From Novosphingobium sp. UBA6722 (GTDB taxonomy: Bacteria > Pseudomonadota > Alphaproteobacteria > Sphingomonadales > Sphingomonadaceae), in assembly GCA_002454125.1 (NCBI GenBank), contig DKII01000023.1, forward strand, positions 1 to 10,998: a DNA stretch of 10,998 nucleotides, in the 5' to 3' direction. The notes beneath the pieces are model-generated. The model was not told where the DNA came from. It saw nothing but the letters and a program-made list of their open reading frames with translations, and ran no database searches. Positions 1 through 8,104 of the stretch are shown here, one piece after another (position 1 is the stretch's first letter; every line of letters begins with the position of its first letter). Position numbers and translations under genes: made by a program.

Positions 1-1551
<1,551 letters not shown>

Positions 1552-1570
1552 GCTCGCCAGCCACGGACAC

Positions 1571-1613
1571 AAAGAAAGGGGGCCGGAACTTGCGTTCCGG
1601 CCCCCGATCTTTT
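1571..1613. terminator. Bidirectional intrinsic terminator between clpB and the receptor gene
   Basis: A perfect 12-bp GC-rich stem (1578-1589 pairing with 1594-1605) closes a 4-nt loop (TTGC). On the + strand it is followed by GATCTTTT. On the - strand it is followed by TTTCTTT. The hairpin starts 26 nt after the clpB stop and lies 25 nt beyond the receptor stop, so it is placed to end both convergent transcripts. Confidence 0.88.
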
Positions 1614-1630
1614 GCCTTGCGGCCCGTGCC

Positions 1631-4600
1631 TTAGAAGTTGGCGCGGAAACCGGCGTAGAAGAACCGGCCGAAGGTTTCGTACGGGTCACCACCGGCAGTG
1701 CCCAGCAGGCCGAGCGGCGGCTTGCGGTCGGTGAAGTTGTCGACGCCCATGTAGAAGCTGTACTTCTTGTCGGCGGTTTCAAAGTTCACGCGGGCATTGT
1801 GATAGATCACACCCGGGTAATAGACCTGCGGGAACTGATCGAGGTTCTGCGGGTCCAGGGTGGTCAGCGTGTTCGGCGTGCAGGTGCGGCCGGTGTAACC
1901 GGTCGAACCGCTGGTCGGGCAGATACCCTGGTAGGCATTCTGGGCTTCCCAAGTGCCGATCGTCTGCTTGCCGATGTAACGCACGTTGTAGGACACATCG
2001 ACCGGACCGAAGTCATAGTTGATGTTGAAGTTGGCCGCCCAGCTCGGGTCGCCCAGCTCGTCCTTGATGCGGTTCGGTTCCTGCGGGAACAGCGGGTTGG
2101 TGAAGTTTTCACGCTTCAGCACCCGGGTAGCGATCCCGCGGACCGACAGACGGTGACCGTTGTCGAAGGTCTTGCGATACGACAGGTCGATGTCGATACC
2201 GTCGGCCTTCAGCGCCGCGAAGTTGATGCCGCCCGCGATCACGGCCGGATCGACGAACAGACCGGTCGAGGCATTGCGGTTGACAGTGGCGCAGTACGGG
2301 TTGGTGATCCCGCCGGCGGTGTCATAGCAGAGGTTGACGATCTGCTGGGCACCAAGGGCCGAAATCACGTTCTCAACCTTGATCCGGTAGTAGTCGATCG
2401 TCAGGTTGAGGCCCGGGATGAACCGCGGTTCGATGACCACACCCAGGGTAAGGCTCTTGCCCTTTTCCGAGTTGAGGGTCGGGTTGCCGCCCGAAAGGAA
2501 CGGCGTGCTCGAGGTGAGCGCGGTGCAGTTCCGCCAGGGCGAACCAACCGCGCCGTTGAACGCGGTGGTGGCGCAGGCCGCTGCCGAAGCAGCATTGTGC
2601 ACCGTCGGGACGCCGGCCGCGGCGCAGTTTGCAGCGCGGTTCGGGTTGGCGGTGATGTTGTTGCTGTCGCACGGGTCGGCGATGAAGGCGAAGTTCTGCG
2701 AACCGGCCGCGAACAGATCGCTCTGCGTCGGCGCGCGGACCGAAACCGCGTAAGCCGCACGGAAGCGGATGTCCTCGATCGGTGCCCAGATGCCGTCAAC
2801 GTTCCACGCCCAGACGGTGCCGGCGCGGGTGTTGTAATCCGAGACGCGAGCAGCGCCGCGGACCGACAGTTCCTTGGCGAACGGCATGTCCTTCAGCAGC
2901 GGCACGTCAAGCTCGCCGAAGGCTTCCTTCACGGTGACCTTGGGCGGGTTGAACGGAGCCAGCTTGTTGAGGAAGGTGGCGCCGCTGGCAACCAGCGGAT
3001 CCCAGACGCTCGACGCGGTGTCTTCACGGTATTCACCGCCAAGCACGAAACCGATCGGGCCGCCCGGCAGTTCGAACAGCTGCGAGGAGTCGCCCGAAAC
3101 GCTGGCCAGGAAGTTCAGCGATTCAGCACGTTCCTGACGGACGCCATCCGAGTGGATGAAGTCCAGCGCGGCCTGGCTCGACTTGCCGAACCCGAACATG
3201 TTCACGGGGACGCAGTCCGGGCGAACGTTGGTGACGCCGTTGACGCGACAGATCACGCGCTGACCCGAAGCGTTGGTGGCGAAGTTGGTGCCGGTGAAAC
3301 CAGCCGGGGCAACGATCGCGTCCTGGGCCAGCAGGAAGCCGTCCAGGTTGCCGTTGACGTCGAACAGCAGCAGGTTGTTCTGCGAAGCGACATCCGCCTC
3401 GAAGCGACCGTAGTTGACCGAAACTTCATAGTTCCAGTCATCGTTGAAGGTCCCTTCGACCCCGCCGACGATGCGGAAGGTCTTGCGGTTGTGGTCTTCG
3501 CTACGGCCACCGAAGTCGACGTTGAAGCGCGACATGGTGAAGGTGCTGGTCGGCGTCAGGCAGCGGCCGGTCGCCTGCAACTGGGTCAGGTTCTGGGCCG
3601 AGAGGAAGCCGTTGCTGCAGCTCAGTTCGTTGATCGCAGCGAACTGGGCGTTGGTGGTGGCGAAGAAGCTCTTCAGCGAACCCTGGAAGAAGCTCGGCTG
3701 GCCTTCGCCGAAGGCATCGACGTGGACATACTTGGCTTCGACATAGGGACGGAAGGCGTCGCTGATGTCATAGTGAGCCAGGAAGTTGAAGGCGAAGCGC
3801 TGCGTACCAGCGGCCATCACACCGGTGTTGCGCAGGGTCGAACCGTTGCCGCCGATCTGGTTGCCCGAGCCGACCGGAGCGTAGGATAGGTCCGGCGTAT
3901 CGAGGTACAGGTCACCCGCGTTGTTGAAGCGCAGATAGCGACGGGTCGGGCTGGTCGACGGATCGAAAGCGGCGATGGTGCCGGCGTCCGAGATTGCCGC
4001 GTTGCGCACGCCGCAGACGAAGGCGTTGTCGAAGATGCCGTCGGTACCACCCGGTTCGCCGCCGGTCGGTTCAACGACCTGGAATTGGCAGCGGCCCGAG
4101 AGGGCGCCGGTGATGTCATCGCGCTGGTAGAAGTACAGCGGCTCAGCCTTGGCGTATTCGGCGGCGATCGCAACGTTGCCGCGACCATCGGCGAAGTTCT
4201 TGCCCCAGGTGCCCGAGACGAAATAGTTGCCACGGTCACCGCGCGACGAGATCGCGCCCTGGCCGCGGAAGTTCAGGCCTTCGAAGTTGCGCTTCAGCAC
4301 GAAGTTCACAACCCCGGCAACGGCGTCCGAACCGTACACGGCCGAGTTACCGCCGGTCACGATGTCGACGCGCTCAAGCAGGTCAACCGGGATGGTGTTC
4401 ACGTCAACCAGGTAGTCACCCGGCGAAGCGGTGATGTGGCGCTTGCCGTTGACCAGCACCAGGGTGCGGGGCGTGCCGAGACCGCGAAGGTCAAGGATGT
4501 TCAGACCGGCGGTGCCGATAAAGCGCGACGAGTTGCCGGCGCTGAAGGTCGAGCGCAGCGAAGGAAGGTCGTTCAGCGCGTCACCCAGCGAGACGTCGCC

Positions 4601-4876
4601 GGTTTCGGTGAGTTCACCGACCGAGACCGAGGTCAGCGGAACGGGCGAGCTGAGCGTCGGGCGCGCGATACGCGAACCGGTAACGACGATCTGACCGCTT
4701 TCTTCCGAATCGCAAACGCCGTTGGCGTTTTCATCGGCGCACTCGGCGGCCTGCGGCGCAGCATCCTGCGCGAAGGCCGGCGTGGCGACACTCGCCACAC
4801 CCAGCATAGCAACCGCGATGGCGGCGCTTTCCAGGCTGGTCGCGCGGTAAAGCGCGGACTTGCTGAAGAACTTCAT
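1631..4876 (-). CDS. TonB-dependent outer-membrane receptor, 1081 aa, substrate unknown
   Basis: This is an outer-membrane, TonB/ExbB/ExbD-energised active transporter. Residues 1-36 form a signal peptide with a hydrophobic core and cleavage expected at AFA|QD. Residues 45-59 hold a Cys-flanked Asp/Asn-rich stretch (ADENANGVCD). A TonB-box-like segment (IVVTGSRI) follows at 63-70. The plug domain spans about 75-195, with the usual motifs LDLRGLGTPRTLVLVNGKRH (128-147) and GGNSAVYGSDAVAGVVNFVLK (from 175). The rest is the beta-barrel, ending in a C-terminal Phe (FYAGFRANF) as expected for BamA-inserted proteins. All 16 cysteines fall in close pairs. The start is supported by AAGGGG (minus strand, bases 4884-4889) 7 nt upstream of ATG and by the signal peptide beginning there. 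The family is large in sphingomonads and ligands are rarely assignable from sequence. The divergent beta-oxidation operon suggests a hydrophobic carboxylate or its precursor (inference). An iron-chelate or glycan ligand remains possible. Confidence 0.95.
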   Translation of the reverse strand: MKFFSKSALYRATSLESAAIAVAMLGVASVATPAFAQDAAPQAAECADENANGVCDSEESGQIVVTGSRIARPTLSSPVPLTSVSVGELTETGDVSLGDALNDLPSLRSTFSAGNSSRFIGTAGLNILDLRGLGTPRTLVLVNGKRHITASPGDYLVDVNTIPVDLLERVDIVTGGNSAVYGSDAVAGVVNFVLKRNFEGLNFRGQGAISSRGDRGNYFVSGTWGKNFADGRGNVAIAAEYAKAEPLYFYQRDDITGALSGRCQFQVVEPTGGEPGGTDGIFDNAFVCGVRNAAISDAGTIAAFDPSTSPTRRYLRFNNAGDLYLDTPDLSYAPVGSGNQIGGNGSTLRNTGVMAAGTQRFAFNFLAHYDISDAFRPYVEAKYVHVDAFGEGQPSFFQGSLKSFFATTNAQFAAINELSCSNGFLSAQNLTQLQATGRCLTPTSTFTMSRFNVDFGGRSEDHNRKTFRIVGGVEGTFNDDWNYEVSVNYGRFEADVASQNNLLLFDVNGNLDGFLLAQDAIVAPAGFTGTNFATNASGQRVICRVNGVTNVRPDCVPVNMFGFGKSSQAALDFIHSDGVRQERAESLNFLASVSGDSSQLFELPGGPIGFVLGGEYREDTASSVWDPLVASGATFLNKLAPFNPPKVTVKEAFGELDVPLLKDMPFAKELSVRGAARVSDYNTRAGTVWAWNVDGIWAPIEDIRFRAAYAVSVRAPTQSDLFAAGSQNFAFIADPCDSNNITANPNRAANCAAAGVPTVHNAASAAACATTAFNGAVGSPWRNCTALTSSTPFLSGGNPTLNSEKGKSLTLGVVIEPRFIPGLNLTIDYYRIKVENVISALGAQQIVNLCYDTAGGITNPYCATVNRNASTGLFVDPAVIAGGINFAALKADGIDIDLSYRKTFDNGHRLSVRGIATRVLKRENFTNPLFPQEPNRIKDELGDPSWAANFNINYDFGPVDVSYNVRYIGKQTIGTWEAQNAYQGICPTSGSTGYTGRTCTPNTLTTLDPQNLDQFPQVYYPGVIYHNARVNFETADKKYSFYMGVDNFTDRKPPLGLLGTAGGDPYETFGRFFYAGFRANF

Positions 4877-5049
4877 GTGTTAGCCCCTTGATCATGACCC
4901 GGCACAATAACCGGATCAGCGCGAAGTCAGGTGCCCTTTGGAGAGGGAATCACCCTTCTGGCCCCCTGCGGGACCGGATGGGGCTTCCTGAAATAAGCCG
5001 TCCAGCGATGCAATTTGGAATTAAGGTCAGGTACAGGTTTCAGCCGCGC

Positions 5050-5067
5050 TGTTGTCATTTTACAACA
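5050..5067. promoter_or_regulatory. Inverted repeat TGTTGT-N6-ACAACA, candidate receptor operator/promoter
   Basis: TGTTGT (5050-5055) is mirrored by ACAACA (5062-5067) around six bases. On the minus strand the centre reads TAAAAT (complement of 5057-5062), a 5/6 match to a sigma-70 -10 box pointing toward the receptor, although no good -35 stands 17 bp upstream. If this is the -10, the receptor leader would be about 170 nt. An alternative minus-strand -35 (ATGACA) overlaps the same repeat, with only a poor -10 after it. The repeat itself is seen; its role is inferred. Confidence 0.35.
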
Positions 5068-5118
5068 CGCGCGCGCAACCTGTGGTCTGCCGGGAACGGT
5101 TCATCGCGCGATGGGCGC

Positions 5119-5147
5119 TTGACGCTCCGCCGGGGCCACCTTAATCG
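5119..5147 (+). promoter_or_regulatory. Candidate promoter of the thiolase operon
   Basis: TTGACG at 5119-5124 is a 5/6 match to the -35 consensus. The -10 position (17-bp spacer) reads TAATCG at 5142-5147, or TTAATC with a 16-bp spacer; both are weak. A start near 5154 would leave a leader of about 30 nt containing the ribosome binding site AGGAAAGGA (5168-5176). The -10 region lies inside the palindrome at 5141-5156, a layout typical of repression. Confidence 0.4.
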
Positions 5148-5164
5148 ATCGATTAAACGCGTTT
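5141..5164. promoter_or_regulatory. Joined palindromes, candidate operator for the operon's TetR regulator
   Basis: TTAATCGATCGATTAA (5141-5156) is a perfect 16-bp palindrome. It shares its last two bases with a second perfect palindrome, AAACGCGTTT (5155-5164). Both lie between the candidate -35 and the ribosome binding site of the thiolase gene, 22 bp before its start codon. The operon encodes one TetR-type repressor as its fourth gene, and TetR dimers bind palindromes of this size in their own operon promoters. That link is inference. Confidence 0.45.
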
Positions 5165-5185
5165 CTCAGGAAAGGAATCGGTTCG

Positions 5186-6358
5186 ATGGCTACCGCCTAT
5201 ATCGTTGATGCAGTCCGCACCGCCGGCGGCCGCCGCGGCGGACGTCTGGCCGGGGTTCACCCGGTCGATCTCGCCGCTGCCACGCTCGATGCGCTGGTTG
5301 CGCGCACCGGGATCGATCCGAACGGTGTCGACGACGTTGTGATGGGCTGCGTCAGCCAGGGCGGCCAGCAGGCCGGGCAGGTCGGCCGCAATGCCGTGCT
5401 CGCCTCGAAGCTGCTGCCGCAATCGACCCCGGCGGTGACGATTGACCGCCAGTGCGGTTCCTCGCAGCAGGCGATCCAGTTTGCGGCGCAGGCCGTGATG
5501 AGCGGCACCCAGGACGTGGTGATCGCCGCCGGCATCGAAAGCATGACCCGCGTGCCGATGGGCTCGACCGCGATCTTCCACATGAAGGAGGGTCTGGGGA
5601 ACTACAAGTCGCCCGGTCTTGAGGAAAAGTATCCGGGCGTCTCCTGGTCGCAGTTCATGGGCGCCGAAATGATCGTCAAGAAGCACGGCTTCACCAAGGA
5701 CCAGCTCGACCAGTTTGCGCTCACCAGCCACCTGCGCGCCAAGGCCGCAACCGAGGCCGGGGCCTTCACGAACGAGATCGTGCCGATCGAGATCGAAACC
5801 CCCGAAGGCAAGCAGTGGCACACGATTGACGAAGGCATCCGCATGGACGCCACGCTGGAAGGCATCGCCGGGGTCAAGCTGCTGCAGGAAGGCGGCGCAC
5901 TGACCGCCGCGACCTCCAGCCAGATCTGCGATGGTTCCTCGGCTGCACTCGTCGTCTCGGAAGAAGCCCTCAAGCGCTACAACCTGACCCCGCTGGCCCG
6001 GATCCACACCCTGACCGTGACCGCCGGCGATCCGGTGATCATGCTGGAAGAGCCGCTGTTCGCGACCGACAAGGCGCTGGCCAAGGCCGGCCTGAAGATC
6101 GGCGACATCGACCTTTACGAAGTCAACGAAGCCTTCGCCTCGGTGCCGATGGCCTGGCTCAAGCACACCGGCGCCGATCCGGACAAGCTCAACGTCAACG
6201 GCGGCGCGATTGCACTGGGCCACCCGCTCGGCGCTTCGGGCACCAAGCTGATGTCGACGCTGCTCAACGCGCTGAAGGCGCGCGGCGGCAAGTATGGCCT
6301 GCAGACGATGTGCGAAGGCGGCGGCGTCGCCAACGTCACGATCGTCGAAATGGTCTGA
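5186..6358 (+). CDS. Thiolase (acetyl-CoA C-acyltransferase), 390 aa
   Basis: Thiolases cleave 3-ketoacyl-CoA with CoA to give acetyl- (or propionyl-) CoA and a shortened acyl-CoA, or run in reverse to make acetoacetyl-CoA. The length is standard. The nucleophile Cys90 sits in DRQCGSSQQA (codon 5453-5455). NEAF is at 314-317, the catalytic His346 in GGAIALGHPLGASG (codon 6221-6223) and the acid/base Cys376 in MCEGGG (codon 6311-6313), so all active-site elements are intact. ATG follows AGGAAAGGA (5168-5176) at good spacing. It is the first gene of the beta-oxidation cluster; the SDR gene starts 26 nt after its stop. From memory, the DRQCGSSQQA and TAATSSQICDG segments recall the FadA5-type thiolases of mycobacterial steroid side-chain breakdown more than biosynthetic PhaA, but I could not align them. 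Degradative use is favoured by the neighbours. Chain-length specificity is unknown. Confidence 0.95.
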   Translation: MATAYIVDAVRTAGGRRGGRLAGVHPVDLAAATLDALVARTGIDPNGVDDVVMGCVSQGGQQAGQVGRNAVLASKLLPQSTPAVTIDRQCGSSQQAIQFAAQAVMSGTQDVVIAAGIESMTRVPMGSTAIFHMKEGLGNYKSPGLEEKYPGVSWSQFMGAEMIVKKHGFTKDQLDQFALTSHLRAKAATEAGAFTNEIVPIEIETPEGKQWHTIDEGIRMDATLEGIAGVKLLQEGGALTAATSSQICDGSSAALVVSEEALKRYNLTPLARIHTLTVTAGDPVIMLEEPLFATDKALAKAGLKIGDIDLYEVNEAFASVPMAWLKHTGADPDKLNVNGGAIALGHPLGASGTKLMSTLLNALKARGGKYGLQTMCEGGGVANVTIVEMV

Positions 6359-6384
6359 AATTCAACTGAACCGGAGTTATTGAA

Positions 6385-7167
6385 ATGAAACTCGACAACA
6401 CTGTTGCTGCGGTCGTCACTGGCGGCGCTTCGGGCCTTGGTGCCGCCACCGCCCGCGCGCTGGCTGCCAAGGGCGTCAAGGTCGCGATCTTCGACCTGCA
6501 GGAAGAGAAGGGCAAGGCTATCGCGGCCGAGATCGGCGGCGTGTTCTGCGAATGCAACGTGACCGACGATGCCTCGGTTGACGCGGCCTTTGCCAAGGCC
6601 CGTGAAGCCCATGGGCAGGAGCGGATCCTGGTCAACTGCGCCGGCACCGGCAATGCGATCAAAACCGCCAGCCGCAGCAAGGAAGATGGCTCGATCAAGC
6701 ACTTCCCGATGGATGCCTTCAACTGGATCATCCAGATCAACCTGGTCGGCACCTTCCGGTGCATCGCCAAGTCGGCCGCCGGCATGATGACGCTGGAGCC
6801 GCAGGAAGACGGTGATCGCGGCGCGATCGTCAACACCGCCTCGGTTGCGGCTGAAGACGGCCAGATGGGCCAGGCGGCTTATTCGGCCTCGAAGGGCGGC
6901 GTGGTCGGCATGACCCTGCCGATCGCACGCGACCTCGCCAGCGAGAAGATCCGCGTCAACACCATCCTGCCGGGCATCTTCGATACCCCGCTGCTCGCCG
7001 GTGCGCCACAGAACGTCCGCGACGCGCTGGGCGCCTCGGTGCTCAACCCCAAGCGCCTCGGCAACCCGGACGAATACGCCAATCTCGCCATGTGCATGAT
7101 CGAGAACGGCTACTTCAACGGCGAGGACGTGCGCCTCGACGGCGGCATCCGCATGGCGCCCCGTTAA
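6385..7167 (+). CDS. SDR-family 3-hydroxyacyl-CoA dehydrogenase, HSD17B10 (type 2)-like, 260 aa
   Basis: This is a classical short-chain dehydrogenase predicted to oxidise L-3-hydroxyacyl-CoA to 3-ketoacyl-CoA with NAD, the step before the thiolase. The cofactor motif TGGASGLG is at 12-19, and Asp37 at the end of beta-2 argues for NAD over NADP. NCAG is at 84-87 and Asn119 in the IIQIN motif. The catalytic triad is Ser153, Tyr166 and Lys170 (TASVAAEDGQMGQAAYSASK). The block around the active site, the segment RVNTILPGIFDTPLL and the C-terminal ending (NGEDVRLDGGIRM) closely match my memory of human HSD17B10, which acts on short, branched (2-methyl-3-hydroxybutyryl-CoA) and steroid substrates. 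GGAG at 6372-6375 supports the ATG. The gene is co-directional with the thiolase (26-nt gap) and precedes the crotonase. The family call is firm; the acyl-CoA substrate is inferred from context. Confidence 0.93.
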   Translation: MKLDNTVAAVVTGGASGLGAATARALAAKGVKVAIFDLQEEKGKAIAAEIGGVFCECNVTDDASVDAAFAKAREAHGQERILVNCAGTGNAIKTASRSKEDGSIKHFPMDAFNWIIQINLVGTFRCIAKSAAGMMTLEPQEDGDRGAIVNTASVAAEDGQMGQAAYSASKGGVVGMTLPIARDLASEKIRVNTILPGIFDTPLLAGAPQNVRDALGASVLNPKRLGNPDEYANLAMCMIENGYFNGEDVRLDGGIRMAPR

Positions 7168-7180
7168 GCAACAGGAACCT

Positions 7181-7209
7181 GGCCGGGCGTCACTGGTTGG
7201 CGCCCGGCC
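7181..7209 (+). promoter_or_regulatory. Intercistronic hairpin between the SDR and crotonase genes
   Basis: GGCCGGGCG (7181-7189) pairs perfectly with CGCCCGGCC (7201-7209) around an 11-nt loop. No T-run follows (the next bases are GCACCCTCCCC), so this is not a standard intrinsic terminator. It lies 13 nt after the SDR stop and ends just before the crotonase ribosome binding site (GGGAG, 7221-7225). It could stabilise or help process the mRNA, or reduce read-through into the crotonase gene (inference). Confidence 0.55.
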
Positions 7210-7231
7210 GCACCCTCCCCGGGAGAGACAT

Positions 7232-8104
7232 ATGGGCTATTCGCAGATCGACCTTCACATTGGCGAAGGCATCGCCACCCTGACGCTCAACCGGCCGGAG
7301 AAGATGAATGCCTTCACCGGCACGATGATGAACGAGATCATCGATGCCATGGACCGCACCGATGCTGATGACAGCGTCCGGGCGGTGATCTTTACCGGCG
7401 CGGGCGAACGTGCCTTTTGCGCCGGAGCCGACCTGACACCTGAGGACGGCCGCGCGGTCTTCTCGGATTCCACCCCGGTCGAGGACCTGTCCGATCCACG
7501 CGTGCGTGATGGTGGCGGGCTGCTGACGCTGCGCCTGTTCCAGTCGAAGAAGCCGCTGATCTCGGCCTGCAACGGTGCGGCGGTCGGCGTTGGCGTGACC
7601 ATGCAGCTGCCGATGGATATCCGTCTGGCTAGCGACAACGCCCGCTATGGCTTTGTCTTTGCGCGCCGCGGGATCGTGCCCGAAGCCTGCTCCAGCTGGT
7701 TCCTGCCCAAGATCGTCGGGATCAACCAGGCGCTCGAATGGTGCATGACCGGCCGCATTTTCGGGGCCGAGGAAGCACTCAAGGGCGGGCTGGTCCGTTC
7801 GGTCCACGCGCCGGGCGAACTGATCGACGCCGCGCGCGGCCTGGCCCGCGAGATTGCCGACAACACCTCGGCGGTCTCGGTCGCCATGACCCGCGCCATG
7901 CTGTGGCGGATCCCCTCGGGCGATCATCCGATGGCGGCCCACAAGGTCGATAGCCGGGCGATCTACCGCCTGTCCAAGGGCGCCGATGCGAAGGAAGGTG
8001 TGCAAAGCTTCCTCGAAAAGCGTCCGCCCGCCTTTCCGCTACGGGTTTCGAGCGATATGCCAGATTTCTATCCTTGGTGGGGAGAGGAGCCGCCCTTCGC
8101 ATGA
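7232..8104 (+). CDS. Crotonase-fold enoyl-CoA hydratase/isomerase family protein, 290 aa
   Basis: Crotonases stabilise a CoA-thioester enolate; members hydrate, isomerise or hydrolyse acyl-CoAs. The N-terminal fold motif is LTLNRPEKMNAF (17-28). The first oxyanion-hole motif is FCAGADL (62-68), the second GAAVGVG (115-121), followed by the family Asp129 (MDIRLAS). Aligned without gaps to classical enoyl-CoA hydratase, the two catalytic Glu positions (Glu144 and Glu164 in rat) are Thr123 and Phe143. Instead Glu151 in RGIVPEACSSWFLP sits where delta3,delta2-enoyl-CoA isomerases keep their single catalytic Glu. A simple hydratase label is therefore unsafe. The C-terminal part (residues ~230-290, ending PWWGEEPPFA) is Trp/Pro-rich. 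GGGAG (7221-7225) supports the ATG. The stop overlaps the TetR start (ATGA, 8101-8104), implying translational coupling. It is part of the thiolase/SDR cluster; exact reaction and substrate are unknown. Confidence 0.92.
   Translation: MGYSQIDLHIGEGIATLTLNRPEKMNAFTGTMMNEIIDAMDRTDADDSVRAVIFTGAGERAFCAGADLTPEDGRAVFSDSTPVEDLSDPRVRDGGGLLTLRLFQSKKPLISACNGAAVGVGVTMQLPMDIRLASDNARYGFVFARRGIVPEACSSWFLPKIVGINQALEWCMTGRIFGAEEALKGGLVRSVHAPGELIDAARGLAREIADNTSAVSVAMTRAMLWRIPSGDHPMAAHKVDSRAIYRLSKGADAKEGVQSFLEKRPPAFPLRVSSDMPDFYPWWGEEPPFA

Larger units (their letters stand above)
4877..5185. other. Divergent intergenic regulatory region (309 bp)
   Basis: This region separates the start of the receptor gene (minus strand) from the start of the thiolase gene (plus strand). 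It contains a probable receptor-side inverted repeat at 5050-5067, a candidate thiolase promoter at 5119-5147 and two joined palindromes at 5141-5164. Between about 4900 and 4990 is a G/C-rich stretch that could form weak secondary structure in the receptor mRNA leader, but I see no recognisable riboswitch. I found no convincing small gene here. Confidence 0.7.

Noticed and set aside
1799..3889. A 696-codon open frame on the + strand opposite the receptor gene
   Set aside because: It is fully antisense to a convincing receptor CDS. Its product is rich in Arg, Val, Gly and Asp without domains, as expected for a mirror frame of GC-rich coding DNA.
4897..4990. Riboswitch in the receptor mRNA leader
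   Set aside because: Only short, broken stems are visible, and no known aptamer core (cobalamin, TPP, FMN or others) could be recognised.
4888..5208. A 106-codon open frame in the divergent intergenic region
   Set aside because: It begins with TTG, has no ribosome binding site, overlaps the thiolase start in another frame and covers the promoter and operator-like sites. Its composition does not look coding.
5153..6223. A 356-codon open frame on the - strand opposite the thiolase
   Set aside because: It is antisense to a thiolase with all catalytic motifs, has low-complexity His/Arg/Gly-rich composition, and would read through the promoter region.
7181..7209. Intrinsic terminator after the SDR gene
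   Set aside because: The stem is good but no T-run follows and the next gene begins 22 nt later in the same direction; kept only as a hairpin.
8074..8103. Upstream TTG start for the TetR gene
   Set aside because: The nine extra codons overlap the ribosome binding site for ATG 8101, and the ATGA overlap with the crotonase stop is a normal coupled start.
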